Notes under the pieces: model-generated
What the model was told of the DNA's origin: nothing
The model's input: only the letters and a program-made list of their open reading frames with translations
Databases searched by the model: none
Program-made: the position numbers and the translations under genes
Source: Candidatus Tisiphia endosymbiont of Beris chalybata
GTDB lineage: Bacteria; Pseudomonadota; Alphaproteobacteria; Rickettsiales; Rickettsiaceae
DNA: 64,000 bases
Assembly: GCF_964026555.1 (NCBI RefSeq)
Contig: NZ_OZ032159.1
Span: forward strand, 868,001 to 932,000
Direction: 5' to 3'
Part shown: positions 25,874 through 34,894 of the stretch, piece after piece
Layout: every line of letters starts with the position of its first letter
Numbering within the stretch: the first letter of the stretch is position 1

Positions 25874-26647
25874 ATGAGTATGATAAAAAAGTTAGTTGTA
25901 ACTATCCTGTCATTGCTATTATTTAATATAACAATTGTAACCGCCAAAGAATCTTTAAACCAAGAGGTTACTAACAAACATAGACTGCAACAAAATATCC
26001 AAGATCAGGATTTAACTAACGATTCTGATCTCACTGCTGCAAAATCCTATTATGATAAAGGAATAGCTTTTAAAAGATTTAAAAAATATCAAGATGCCAT
26101 AGAAAATTTTGACCTAGCCATTAAACATAAACATGATTATGCAGAAAGCTACTTGGAAAGAGGATGTTGTTTATTACACTTAGAAAAATATCAAAAAGCT
26201 ATAGAGAATTTTGATCTCGCTATTAAATATCAACCTAATTATGTGGAAAGCTATTTAGAAAAAGGACATGCTTTATCAGAATTAGGAAAACAACATGCAG
26301 CTATAGAAAATTATAACATAGCTATAAAATACCAACCTGATTATTCAAATGCCTATCACAACAAGGGAGTAGCTTTTGAAAGGTTAGGGCAATATCAAGA
26401 AGCTATAGAAAATTATAATTTAGCAATTAAATACCAACCTAATGATGCACCGACATATTATAACAAGGGTATATCTTTAATAAAGTTAGGAAGATACCAA
26501 GAAGCTATAGAAAATTTTGACCTGGCTATACAATACAAACCTGAACTTACTGAAAGTTATCAAGAAAAAGGTCAAGTATTACAAAAACTTGGAAAATCTA
26601 AGGACGCTACAGAATTATTTAATAAAGCTAAATCGTTGTCAAAGTAA
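25874..26647 (+). CDS. secreted tetratricopeptide-repeat protein
   Basis: 257 residues. A signal peptide covers residues 1-24 (MIKKLVVTILSLLLFNITIV, cleaved after VTA). From about residue 55 there are six consecutive TPR units with the pattern YxxGxAxxxLxKYQxAIENFDLAIKYQPxY, the copies differing by only a few residues. An exported TPR scaffold is expected to bind peptides or proteins; TPR genes are frequent RAGE cargo. It starts 24 nt after the traG fragment. The gene appears intact although it sits inside the ISAs1-bounded segment. Confidence 0.85.
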   Translation: MSMIKKLVVTILSLLLFNITIVTAKESLNQEVTNKHRLQQNIQDQDLTNDSDLTAAKSYYDKGIAFKRFKKYQDAIENFDLAIKHKHDYAESYLERGCCLLHLEKYQKAIENFDLAIKYQPNYVESYLEKGHALSELGKQHAAIENYNIAIKYQPDYSNAYHNKGVAFERLGQYQEAIENYNLAIKYQPNDAPTYYNKGISLIKLGRYQEAIENFDLAIQYKPELTESYQEKGQVLQKLGKSKDATELFNKAKSLSK

Positions 26648-26714
26648 ATTTTTTATCTACTAATAGATTAACCGCGCGTGTAGCCTTAAGAAAATGGCTA
26701 AAATCGCTATAATA

Positions 26715-26810
26715 ACGCCATGTTCGACTTTTTTTTAAGATTGACAAAAGAATAGGATAGCCTAATAAGGTCATAGTTCAATTATCGAGAAAGAAGCTAT
26801 GACCCTAGAA
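26715..26810 (+). mobile_element. IS982-type element A, copy 1, left fragment
   Basis: Begins with the terminal repeat ACGCCATGTTCGACTTTTTT and runs to ATGACCCTAGAA, the first four codons of its transposase, where element B is inserted. The right part of the same copy resumes at 28956. The left flank (CTAAAATCGCTATAATA) is not ISAs1 although the right flank is, so a deletion has removed the original left side. Confidence 0.75.
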
Positions 26811-27773
26811 ACGTTAATTCTGGATAAGAGAGTTATGAATATATAGATTAAAGTCAAGTTTTGTGGAAGGTTTAGTTTTTTTTAGAGAATAAGCAACTAG
26901 GGTAGAAAGAATATGAACAAAAGCATTAATAGGAGATCTATGTCTTGTATGTTCAAGATTCATTTTATTTTTTAAAAAATCAAAAACTGTTTCAATTAAG
27001 TTTCGTTTTCGAAGCAAGATTTTTTCCTTTAAATCCATTAATTTATTCGCCATATTTTTCTTAATTCCATGAATCATTTTTAAGCCTCTTTCATATAAAT
27101 TTAAAAACAAATTTTGCTTGATATATCCCTTGTCAGCGGCCATAATGCCAGTTAATCCTTTAGTTAATTGCGCTACCGGAACTCTATCATCTACATTACC
27201 ATTAGTCACTTTTAATGCCATAATTTCTCCTTGGTTATTAATTATTAAATGTAATTTAAAGCCATAAAAATATCCCATAGAGGATTTACTATGTTTGGCT
27301 AATCCTTTAAAAACTTTATTACTATAGCGTCGTTTATTGTGACAAGCTTTAATTGTTGTAGAGTCAATAAAATAAATACCTGTTTCTTGCCCAAATAATA
27401 AATGAATCAACATATTTAAGGGCATGAATAATCGCGGCATTAAAGCAACAAATCTGTTATAGCTTAGGGCGCTAGGGAAGTCGTTCTTATGTAAATATTC
27501 GACGTAAGTTTTATAGAAAAATTTAAAGTTCTTAGCATGCGATGTATGAAACATAATTATTATTGTTAACATTTCGCTTAAACTCATATTACAAGCGCGA
27601 TCTCTCTGCTTATTGGATGGTAATAATTTGCTCTTTTCATATTCAAGATAAATTTTACAAAAATCATCTATAAAACTATATAATTCTGTGATATCTTTCT
27701 TCATGCCTACAGTTTGTTTTTTTGTTCAAAAACTTCAATACTGTAGGTTGCCTCCCTTGGCAATCCTTATTAT
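26811..27773 (-). mobile_element. IS982-family element B (main part)
   Basis: Terminal sequence ACGTTAATTCTGGATAAG at 26811; the inverted partner CTTATCCAGAATTAACGT lies at 28938-28955, after a later insertion split the element at 27774. A five-base duplication TAGAA of element A flanks the two ends. It carries one transposase gene. Confidence 0.75.
26814..27704 (-). CDS. IS982-family transposase (element B)
   Basis: 296 residues, intact. IS982 features in order: LSEMLTIIIMFHTSHAKNFK, NDFPSALSYNRFVALMPRLF, IYFIDSTTIKACHNKRR with the first Asp, SSMGYFYGFKLHLIINNQGE, GIMAADKGYIKQNLFLNLYE with the second Asp, and LLRKRNLIETVFDFLKNKMN, LEHTRHRSP with the Glu. Distinct from element A at the protein level. 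Confidence 0.9.
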   Translation of the reverse strand: MKKDITELYSFIDDFCKIYLEYEKSKLLPSNKQRDRACNMSLSEMLTIIIMFHTSHAKNFKFFYKTYVEYLHKNDFPSALSYNRFVALMPRLFMPLNMLIHLLFGQETGIYFIDSTTIKACHNKRRYSNKVFKGLAKHSKSSMGYFYGFKLHLIINNQGEIMALKVTNGNVDDRVPVAQLTKGLTGIMAADKGYIKQNLFLNLYERGLKMIHGIKKNMANKLMDLKEKILLRKRNLIETVFDFLKNKMNLEHTRHRSPINAFVHILSTLVAYSLKKTKPSTKLDFNLYIHNSLIQN

Positions 27774-27920
27774 ACGCCATGTTCGACTTTTTTTTAAGAT
27801 TGACAAAAGAATAGGATAGACTAATAAGGTCATAGTTCAATTATCGAGAAAGAAGCTATGACCCTAGAAGAGTTTATCATTACTGTGTATTGTTTCATAG
27901 AAGAAAAAATGACTATCTTA
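27774..27920 (+). mobile_element. IS982-type element A, copy 2, left fragment inserted in B
   Basis: Starts with ACGCCATGTTCGAC directly after TTATTAT of element B; the same TTATTAT recurs at 28910, a 7-bp target duplication. After AAAAAATGACTAT the sequence switches to CTTA plus an inverted A end. ACTAT is shared by both sides of the switch. Confidence 0.75.
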
Positions 27921-28909
27921 ACGCCATGTTCGACTTTTTTTTAGCAGGTAACTAATTTTTCGAGTTGTGTTGGCACAAGTTTTAAAGACTTTGTCAAAAA
28001 TGTAGCAATAGTATGAGCAAGTAATTTTCTAGCGATGCGAGATTGTAGATGCCAGTAACTCTTAACTCTGATAGCATTAATAGCAAAACGTTCTGTAAGC
28101 TGACCAATAACAGTTTCAATTAAACGACGAGTAGCAGTAATCCATTTAAGGAAATTCTTGGATCTATTATCCTTCATATTCTTTTTTAAAGGTGTTTGTA
28201 AATCAATGTTTTTGGTGGCCAACTCATCTTTTAAATCCTGACCAAGATAGCCTTTATCGCCCAGTACCATGCCACTAATATTAGGAGACATTACTTGCAG
28301 AGCTTCACGTTCAGACCCATTAGCAGGAGTTATCATGAATCCAGCTATTCGACCTTCTTCATTAATTAATACGTGTCCTAGAAAACCGTAATAATAGCTA
28401 TCTTTCGAAGCGCAGTACCCATAGTCAGCGTATTCCTTAAAACATCGCCCTCTCGTTGCTCGGGCCAAATTTATTACAGGAATCGGTACCCCATCTATCA
28501 TATGCAGATCTGATTTGCTTGCACTCTTAAACAAGTCGGCAAGCAGCATGTTCTTAATAGATAAAAGACCGCTACATTGCTTCACATAAGACGGTCTACT
28601 CTTTAGATTGGGAAACCATTCTTGAAAATGACGTTTAAAATATTCCCATATCTGCTTGTCTTGGTGCAAACCGATAAATTCTCCCACCACTTCCATTGTT
28701 AATGCTTCCACGTCACTTAAGCAAGGTGGAAATCCTGCTTTCCTTACTTTGATATTTTTGGTTATTATAGTCATTTTTTCTTCTATGAAACAATACACAG
28801 TAATGATAAACTCTTCTAGGGTCATAGCTTCTTTCTCGATAATTGAACTATGACCTTATTAGGCTATCCTATTCTTTTGTCAATCTTAAAAAAAAGTCGA
28901 ACATGGCGT
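27921..28909 (-). mobile_element. IS982-type element A, copy 3, complete, inverted
   Basis: 989 bp with both ACGCCATGTTCGACTTTTTT termini. Its left flank ACTATCTTA is the reverse complement of TAAGATAGT, the ISAs1 sequence flanking copy 1 at 29854. This copy therefore seems to be an inverted duplicate of copy 1's locus rather than an independent insertion. Confidence 0.85.
27941..28825 (-). CDS. IS982-family transposase (element A, copy 3)
   Basis: 294 residues, intact: PCLSDVEALTMEVVGEFIGL, YFKRHFQEWFPNLKSRPSYV, LHMIDGVPIPVINLARATRG with the first Asp, DYGYCASKDSYYYGFLGHV, GMVLGDKGYLGQDLKDELAT with the second Asp, and WITATRRLIETVIGQLTERF with the Glu. Identical in protein sequence to the copy at 28956-29833, apart from that copy's missing start. 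Confidence 0.9.
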   Translation of the reverse strand: MTLEEFIITVYCFIEEKMTIITKNIKVRKAGFPPCLSDVEALTMEVVGEFIGLHQDKQIWEYFKRHFQEWFPNLKSRPSYVKQCSGLLSIKNMLLADLFKSASKSDLHMIDGVPIPVINLARATRGRCFKEYADYGYCASKDSYYYGFLGHVLINEEGRIAGFMITPANGSEREALQVMSPNISGMVLGDKGYLGQDLKDELATKNIDLQTPLKKNMKDNRSKNFLKWITATRRLIETVIGQLTERFAINAIRVKSYWHLQSRIARKLLAHTIATFLTKSLKLVPTQLEKLVTC

Positions 28910-28955
28910 TTATTATCTATTATCCTCCCATATTCCCCTTATCCAGAATTAACGT
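28910..28955 (-). mobile_element. IS982-family element B, distal end
   Basis: TTATTATCTATTATCC through CTTATCCAGAATTAACGT: the remaining terminus of element B, separated from its body by element A copies 2 and 3. Confidence 0.75.
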
Positions 28956-29853
28956 TAGAAGAGTTTATCATTACTGTGTATTGTTTCATAGAAGAAAAAA
29001 TGACTATAATAACCAAAAATATCAAAGTAAGGAAAGCAGGATTTCCACCTTGCTTAAGTGACGTGGAAGCATTAACAATGGAAGTGGTGGGAGAATTTAT
29101 CGGTTTGCACCAAGACAAGCAGATATGGGAATATTTTAAACGTCATTTTCAAGAATGGTTTCCCAATCTAAAGAGTAGACCGTCTTATGTGAAGCAATGT
29201 AGCGGTCTTTTATCTATTAAGAACATGCTGCTTGCCGACTTGTTTAAGAGTGCAAGCAAATCAGATCTGCATATGATAGATGGGGTACCGATTCCTGTAA
29301 TAAATTTGGCCCGAGCAACGAGAGGGCGATGTTTTAAGGAATACGCTGACTATGGGTACTGCGCTTCGAAAGATAGCTATTATTACGGTTTTCTAGGACA
29401 CGTATTAATTAATGAAGAAGGTCGAATAGCTGGATTCATGATAACTCCTGCTAATGGGTCTGAACGTGAAGCTCTGCAAGTAATGTCTCCTAATATTAGT
29501 GGCATGGTACTGGGCGATAAAGGCTATCTTGGTCAGGATTTAAAAGATGAGTTGGCCACCAAAAACATTGATTTACAAACACCTTTAAAAAAGAATATGA
29601 AGGATAATAGATCCAAGAATTTCCTTAAATGGATTACTGCTACTCGTCGTTTAATTGAAACTGTTATTGGTCAGCTTACAGAACGTTTTGCTATTAATGC
29701 TATCAGAGTTAAGAGTTACTGGCATCTACAATCTCGCATCGCTAGAAAATTACTTGCTCATACTATTGCTACATTTTTGACAAAGTCTTTAAAACTTGTG
29801 CCAACACAACTCGAAAAATTAGTTACCTGCTAAAAAAAAGTCGAACATGGCGT
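28956..29853 (+). mobile_element. IS982-type element A, copy 1, right part with start-less transposase
   Basis: Resumes with TTAGAAGAGTTTATC, codons 3 onward of the transposase, and reaches the terminal repeat AAAAAAAAGTCGAACATGGC and T at 29853. The reading frame to 29833 is intact but its start codon lies in the fragment at 26715-26810. An upstream ATG at 28850 reads through element B and copy 3 and is not native. Confidence 0.8.
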
Positions 29854-29939
29854 TAAGATAGTGAGTAGTTGATTATTATCCCAACCAGCTGCTTTTCTAA
29901 GCTGCTTGATAGAATCCCTTTTTTGCTTAGCCTTCTGTA

Positions 29940-31046
29940 ATACCATTTCCCCATTATAAGCAGAGATATTAGATTGATAGAATGAGTAATTTATGATATA
30001 AAGCTAGGTAATAATGAAATAATAGGAAGTAACAAGGAAATGCCTAAAGTATCAAAAATGATAAATGACGAATTAGTATTAAAAGCAAGGGAAGCTTTGA
30101 ATAACGGAGGGAAGAATGGTGTTGTAGTAACAAGATTAAAAGCCATACTAGCATCGAGTAAGCATGGTATTAAGAAAGTAGCGGAAGTTTATGATATCAA
30201 CAGATCTTCGCTACATAGATGGGTTGCTCTATTTCGAGATCAAGGCATTGATGGTCTCAAGAACATAGCAAAGCCTTCTAGATCAAAATTAAATACTGCT
30301 CAAAAAGATGAGATTAAAACTTTGATAAAGAGAGACAGTAGTATTACGATTAAGAAATTAAAGATAGTGATAAAAGAAAAATTTGATATAGATATAGAAA
30401 AATCTAGTATACATAGAATGCTAGGGGCACTTGGGTTTAGGCATATTACTGGTAGAAAGAGGCATTACAAAGCTGACACATCTTCTCAAGAAGAATTCAA
30501 AAAAAAATCTACAACAAGTACACCAAGATAATCCTATGGTACCTATTTATTTTTTTGATGAGACTAGGTTTGGGACCAATACAAAACATGGTTTAGGATG
30601 GTTTGAAAAAGGCAGTAGGACTCCAGTTCCTACAAAGCTGGGATTTAAATCATTTTATCTTTATTCTGCTACAAATCATAGAGATGGAGACTCTTTTAGT
30701 TTAATTATTCCGAATGTTGATAAGGCCTGTATGCAAGTTTTTCTTAATGAATTTGCGAAACATATAACTACAAAAGTTATACTAGTGATGGATGGAGCTG
30801 GATGGCATAAAGGTCTTACAATACCAGCTAATATTGAGATTATGTACTTACCACCATATAGTCCAGAGTTAAATCCTGTAGAGAGGTTGTGGCAACATTT
30901 AAAAGATTCGGTATTAAAAAATAAAGTTTACGATTGTTTAACTAAACTTGAAGATGCTGTAATTGAATTTATTCAATCTATTTCAATAGAAACTATAAAA
31001 TCTATATGTAATTGTTCATATATCTATTTATAATAGGGAAATGGTA
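29940..31046 (+). mobile_element. IS630-family element, copy 1 (1107 bp), inserted in ISAs1
   Basis: Ends ATACCATTTCCCCATTATAA and TTATAATAGGGAAATGGTA are inverted repeats with one mismatch in the matching part. Flanks are TA-rich, and removing the element leaves CTGTAATACATTC as in the intact ISAs1 copy. It is identical over its whole length to 37128-38234, indicating recent movement. Confidence 0.88.
30040..31033 (+). CDS. IS630-family transposase, two overlapping frames (copy 1)
   Basis: Frame 1 (30040-30531, 163 aa) is the paired HTH half: GIKKVAEVYDINRSSLHRWV, SIHRMLGALGFRHITGRK. Frame 2 (from about 30504 to 31033) is the DDE half: PIYFFDETRFGTNTKHGLGW with the first Asp, VILVMDGAGWHKG with the second, YLPPYSPELNPVERLWQHLK with the Glu. 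The switch is at TTC followed by nine A's (about 30497-30510), needing a +1 change. IS630 elements often make the fusion by frameshift or transcript slippage, and both copies keep the same arrangement, so I read this as programmed rather than decay. Confidence 0.82.
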
Positions 31047-32157
31047 TAATACATTCAATGCCATGTGTTTAATAATAGCTATATTTTGAGGAGCATTACC
31101 TTTTCTAATACGTGAATCATCATCTCTAAAACTAACATCCAAAATCCAGTGCACACTATTCTCAATAGCCCAATGAGATCGGATTGCCATACCGATTTTT
31201 ACTGCTTCTTGCTCTAAAGAGCTAATGTAATATCTTGTTTCTTCAGATAAAACTCCTTTTATTTCTCGTTTACTTATAACCTCTATAATTGTCTTAAGCT
31301 CCGGCCAATTATGTTGCTCCTGTAATTCTTGTGGCATAGTAACAGCTCGATAAATCCGTTCTTCAATACGTCCATGCTCACTTCCGTCAGTTGTTTGATT
31401 GATATCAACTGACAATTCATTCAGCAACTCTTTATCTGCAAATACTAACTTAATATCTTGGTGTAAATTTCCTTGATTACCTTTTAATGATAGTATGTAA
31501 TCTGCTTCTTTATCGATAATTGCTTGGGCAATCTCTCTTTGACAGCCCATAGCATCAATGGTAACAATAGCTCCTTTTATGTCTAGAATACCAAGTAATT
31601 TAGGTATTGCTGTAATTTCATTACTTTTATCAGATACTTTCTCTTGTGCTAACACTGTTCGACATTCACTAGCAAAAGCTGATACCATATGTAATGGATT
31701 CTTATCACCATCGAATGTATGACGAGACACTTTCCCATCTATAGCTATATGTGTGCTACTTGGAAGTTTTAAGCTACTTGCCCAAACGGTAAAGCATGTG
31801 CTGAATGTTTTAGGATCAAGTACTCGAAAAAAACGTCGTAACGTATCGTCAGAAGGAATTCCATTAGCATATGGAAACACCGTACGTAAAAATTCTAATT
31901 TTAACCTGCCAAATCGTTCAATATCTCGCCAACCTTCTGCTCCACAAATAATTGCAGTTAAAGTCAAAAATAAAATCTCCTCCACACTATGAAGCTTATT
32001 CCTATCAACTCTATGATCATTTATTCCATTAATAAAGTCTTCAAAACTTTCTCGTAATTCTTCTTCTCTCATGGTTACCACTCACTTATTTGTAACCACT
32101 ACTATAATAATTTTTATTCAATATTACTTATATAATTTTTTATATGAGGCAGCCCTG

Positions 32158-32167
32158 GTAAAACCCC
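32158..32167. repeat. 10-bp target duplication GTAAAACCCC (right)
   Basis: Direct repeat of 23359-23368, immediately outside the second ISAs1 end. Together they bracket an 8.8-kb unit. Confidence 0.8.
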
Positions 32168-32169
32168 TA

Positions 32170-33045
32170 GGTTGTGTTGACAAAAAAAATAAGGTTGAGG
32201 TATAAGAGATAGAGGATTGCAATAATAATACTAAGTGGTAGTTTTCAGTCATTGAAACAAAGAAACCACCACAATGAAGTATTACATAAATGAACGAGTA
32301 TGGGAAGTAATTATAACATTTTTAAAACAAACTAAAGGAATACATAGCCATGATGAAGCTAGCTTAAGGAAATTTATTGAGGCGATATGGTTTGTAACCA
32401 GGAGCGGATGTCAATGGCGCCTTTTACCTGAATATTATGGATATTGGTACAGTATTTATCGTAGATTTAAGAGATGGGTAGAACAGGGTATATGGGAAGC
32501 ATTAATGGATTATGTAACAAGGGATGCAGATATGGAATCAACTATAATCGATGCGACTATTGTCAGAGCACATGCTTGTTCATCTGGGTATCACAAAGGC
32601 AATCAAGAGCAAGCAGCCTTAGGTAGAAGTAAAGGTGGTTTTAGTACTAAAATTCATACTAAAGTTGATGCGCTTGGTAATCCTTTGAAGTTTATTCTGA
32701 CTGCTGGGCAGAGGAACGATATTACTCAAGCTGAAAATCTTACCAAAGATATCCACGATATTACCTTGATAGCAGATAAGGGGTATGATAGTAGTGCCTT
32801 TGTAAAAAGCTTAGAGAATAAGGGTTGTAAGGTTGTTATTCCGCCGAAATGTAACCGTAAAGTACAACGTGAATACGATAAACATATTTATAAAGAACGA
32901 CATTTAATAGAATGTTTTTTCAGTAAAATTAAACATTTTAGACGCATATTCTCTAGGTTTGATAAAATTCCCGACACCTTCTTAGCTTTCCTAAATTTTG
33001 CAGGAACTTTAATTTGGTTACGTTAAATTTTTTGTCAACACAACC
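32170..33045 (+). mobile_element. IS5-family insertion sequence (876 bp)
   Basis: Inverted ends GGTTGTGTTGACAAAAAA and TTTTTTGTCAACACAACC, flanked by TA within CTA-G on each side. It inserted one codon away from the ISAs1 target in the ankyrin gene. A solo end of the same element is at 6446-6462. Confidence 0.9.
32274..33026 (+). CDS. IS5-family transposase
   Basis: 250 residues in a single frame. FIEAIWFVTRSGCQWRLLPE is the IS5 N-terminal signature; ESTIIDATIVRAHACS has the first Asp, DITLIADKGYDSSAFVKSLE the second, and KERHLIECFFSKIKHFRRIF the Glu-containing Y/R-x-E-x-F motif. Intact and probably functional. Length fits the single-ORF IS427/ISL2-like groups. Confidence 0.9.
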   Translation: MKYYINERVWEVIITFLKQTKGIHSHDEASLRKFIEAIWFVTRSGCQWRLLPEYYGYWYSIYRRFKRWVEQGIWEALMDYVTRDADMESTIIDATIVRAHACSSGYHKGNQEQAALGRSKGGFSTKIHTKVDALGNPLKFILTAGQRNDITQAENLTKDIHDITLIADKGYDSSAFVKSLENKGCKVVIPPKCNRKVQREYDKHIYKERHLIECFFSKIKHFRRIFSRFDKIPDTFLAFLNFAGTLIWLR

Positions 33046-33138
33046 TAGACAATTATCGTATATTTATTATAGTTAAATTCAAACAACTATCATCCAATTT
33101 AATCTAAAATATAGTTTTTATCAAACAAAACCAAATTT

Positions 33139-33744
33139 ATGACCAATTTCGCATATCTTAGAATCTCTCAAGACCAACAAGATATTAAAAATCAGAAGTT
33201 TGGCTTGCTAGAATATTGCAACAACCATAATATCAATCCAGTAAAATTTATCGAAGATACAGCAAGTGGCAAAATCTCTTGGAAAGAACGAGCTATTGGC
33301 AACATTTTAGAAAAAGCAATAAAAGGTGACTTAATTATAGTAGCTGAGATTTCTAGGCTTGGAAGATCAACTCTGCAAGTCCTTGAAATATTGGAAGCTG
33401 CTACAAAAAAAGAAATATCCGTACATATAACTAAAAATCATATTGTCATAGATGGTTCTATCCAATCTACAATAACTGCTACAATTTTAGGACTCGCTGC
33501 TCAAATAGAGAGAGAATTTATTTCCAGTAGAACTAAAGAAGCTTTAGCAAAGCTTAAACAAGACGGAATAAAACTTGGTAGGCCTAAAGGCCAAGCACAA
33601 TTACTCAAACTTGATAACTGCCGAGATGAGATACTCAAATACTTAAAAAAAGGAATTAATAAAAGAGCTATCTCTAAACTAATTGAATGCTCCCCTTCTA
33701 CCTTATATGAATGGCTTAATCGCAGAAGACTATCAAATGATTAA
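33139..33744 (+). CDS. serine recombinase (resolvase/invertase family)
   Basis: 201 residues. AYLRISQDQQDIKNQ holds the nucleophile Ser10 and the Arg8; LIIVAEISRLGRSTLQVLEI carries the conserved ArgLeuGlyArg; ATILGLAAQIEREFISSRTK is the long E helix. GRPKGQAQLL begins the C-terminal HTH (ISKLIECSPSTLYEWLNRR). A small resolvase of Tn3/Hin type; it may have belonged to a Tn3 element whose transposase remnant lies at 21642-22034. Intact. Confidence 0.88.
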   Translation: MTNFAYLRISQDQQDIKNQKFGLLEYCNNHNINPVKFIEDTASGKISWKERAIGNILEKAIKGDLIIVAEISRLGRSTLQVLEILEAATKKEISVHITKNHIVIDGSIQSTITATILGLAAQIEREFISSRTKEALAKLKQDGIKLGRPKGQAQLLKLDNCRDEILKYLKKGINKRAISKLIECSPSTLYEWLNRRRLSND

Positions 33745-33768
33745 ATTTAAAAATTTAATATTTCTTAT

Positions 33769-34656
33769 ATGGTAAATAATCTTGATATCACTCCTAACCT
33801 TGCACGCACACTCATAGATAAGCAATTCCCAGAATATGCCCATTTGCCTATTATCTCAGTTAAAAAGCAAGGTCATGATAATCGTACTTATTGTTTAGGT
33901 AACGATATGCTGATCCGTATGCCAACTAACGAATCCTATGCATTAAACGTATCCAAAGAACAAGAATTATTACCAAAGCTAGCACCACACTTAAATGTCA
34001 ATATTCCAACCCCAATAAAAATGGGCGTGCCTTCAACAGATTATCCGTATCCATTTTTTATTTACAACTATCTTCCGGGTACAAGTATTAATCTTCTAAC
34101 TCTCAATAATAAGGATTTGGAACAGCTAGCTTTTGATTTAGCCAAATTTCTAAAAGAATTACAAGCAATTAATGAGGTTAAAGCACCTCAGCCAGGTCAA
34201 CATAATTGGTGACGCGGCAACCATGTAAGCATTTATGACAAAGATACTAGAGAACAAATTATAAAACTCTCAAATATTATAGATAGTAATAAAGCAATGC
34301 AGTTATGGGAGATTGCTTGTAAAACCAAATGAAGTAAAAGCCCTGTATGGATTCATGGTGATTTTGCAGTAGGCAATATGCTAATCCAAAATGGTAAGTT
34401 ATTTGCCATTATTGATTTTGGCGGTATGGCATGCGGTGACCCAGCTTGTGATCTTATTATAGCATGGACCTTTTTAAAAGGGAGGGCACGTAAAATATTT
34501 ATTAAGGAAGTAAATTTGGATGAAGATACCTGGCTGCGCGCTAAAGCTTGGGCTCTTTGGAAAGCATCGTTTGAATTATGTCAGATACTAGATCAAAATA
34601 TTGTAGAATCATTATTACAAAAAAGAATCATCGAGGAGGTTTGTGTTGGTTTATAG
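33769..34656 (+). pseudogene. aminoglycoside phosphotransferase family gene with two in-frame TGA
   Basis: APH/choline-kinase fold. The N-lobe GHDNRTYCLGNDMLIRMPTN is the ATP-binding loop and Lys/Arg strand, YNYLPGTSI is the hinge, VWIHGDFAVGNMLIQNGK holds the catalytic HGD...N (Brenner motif), and FAIIDFGGMACGDPACDLII the metal-binding DFG-like Asp. The frame is broken only by TGA at 34210-34212 (HNW-stop-RGNHVSIYD) and 34330-34332 (KTK-stop-SKPVWIHGD); both positions are where homologues normally have an aromatic, usually Trp. Six or more other Trp codons in the gene are TGG. The likeliest explanation is two TGG-to-TGA decay mutations, otherwise read-through. Confidence 0.8.
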
Positions 34657-34744
34657 GCATAATGTTATTACAACTCTTATTTTAATGTTATTATTATCTT
34701 CATGTGTTAAACAAAATAATTTTAGTAGGCGGTTTTGTGGGTAA
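34646..34744 (+). CDS. very short lipoprotein-like ORF (possible frameshifted gene)
   Basis: An exact GAGGAGGT lies at 34633-34640, followed by GTG/TTG starts. The 32-codon product MVYRHNVITTLILMLLLSSC has a lipobox with Cys20. It stops at 34742, but another frame continues as GGFVGNSRFGWNEFTFTGLN, CPNEAHKKK to a stop at 34851-34853, so a single frameshift may have split a ~65-residue lipoprotein. Function unknown. Confidence 0.45.
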   Translation: MVYRHNVITTLILMLLLSSCVKQNNFSRRFCG

Positions 34745-34894
34745 TAGTCGTTTTGGATGGAATGAATTCACTTTCACAGGATTGAATTGTCCTAACGAGG
34801 CCCATAAAAAGAAGTTAGTTCCATCCAAATCAGAAGAAAATTTAACCTACTAAACAAAGCCTGCACTTATAACGCTTACGGTTAAATGATTATG

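Larger units (their letters stand above)
29854..32157 (-). mobile_element. ISAs1-family insertion sequence, second copy, interrupted
   Basis: The outer 5' end is at 32157 (GAGGCAGCCCTG). 31047-32157 covers most of the transposase gene in reverse; IS630 then occupies 29940-31046; 29854-29939 continues the gene up to TAAGATAGTGAG, where element A begins. The last ~40 bp of the IS are lost. The transposase (31047-32081) ends abnormally after IKHMALNVL. Confidence 0.88.

Noticed and set aside
33769..34656. Genome-wide TGA = Trp code
   Set aside because: tnpA and other genes here end in TGA with correct family lengths, and Trp is encoded by TGG throughout, so the code is standard.
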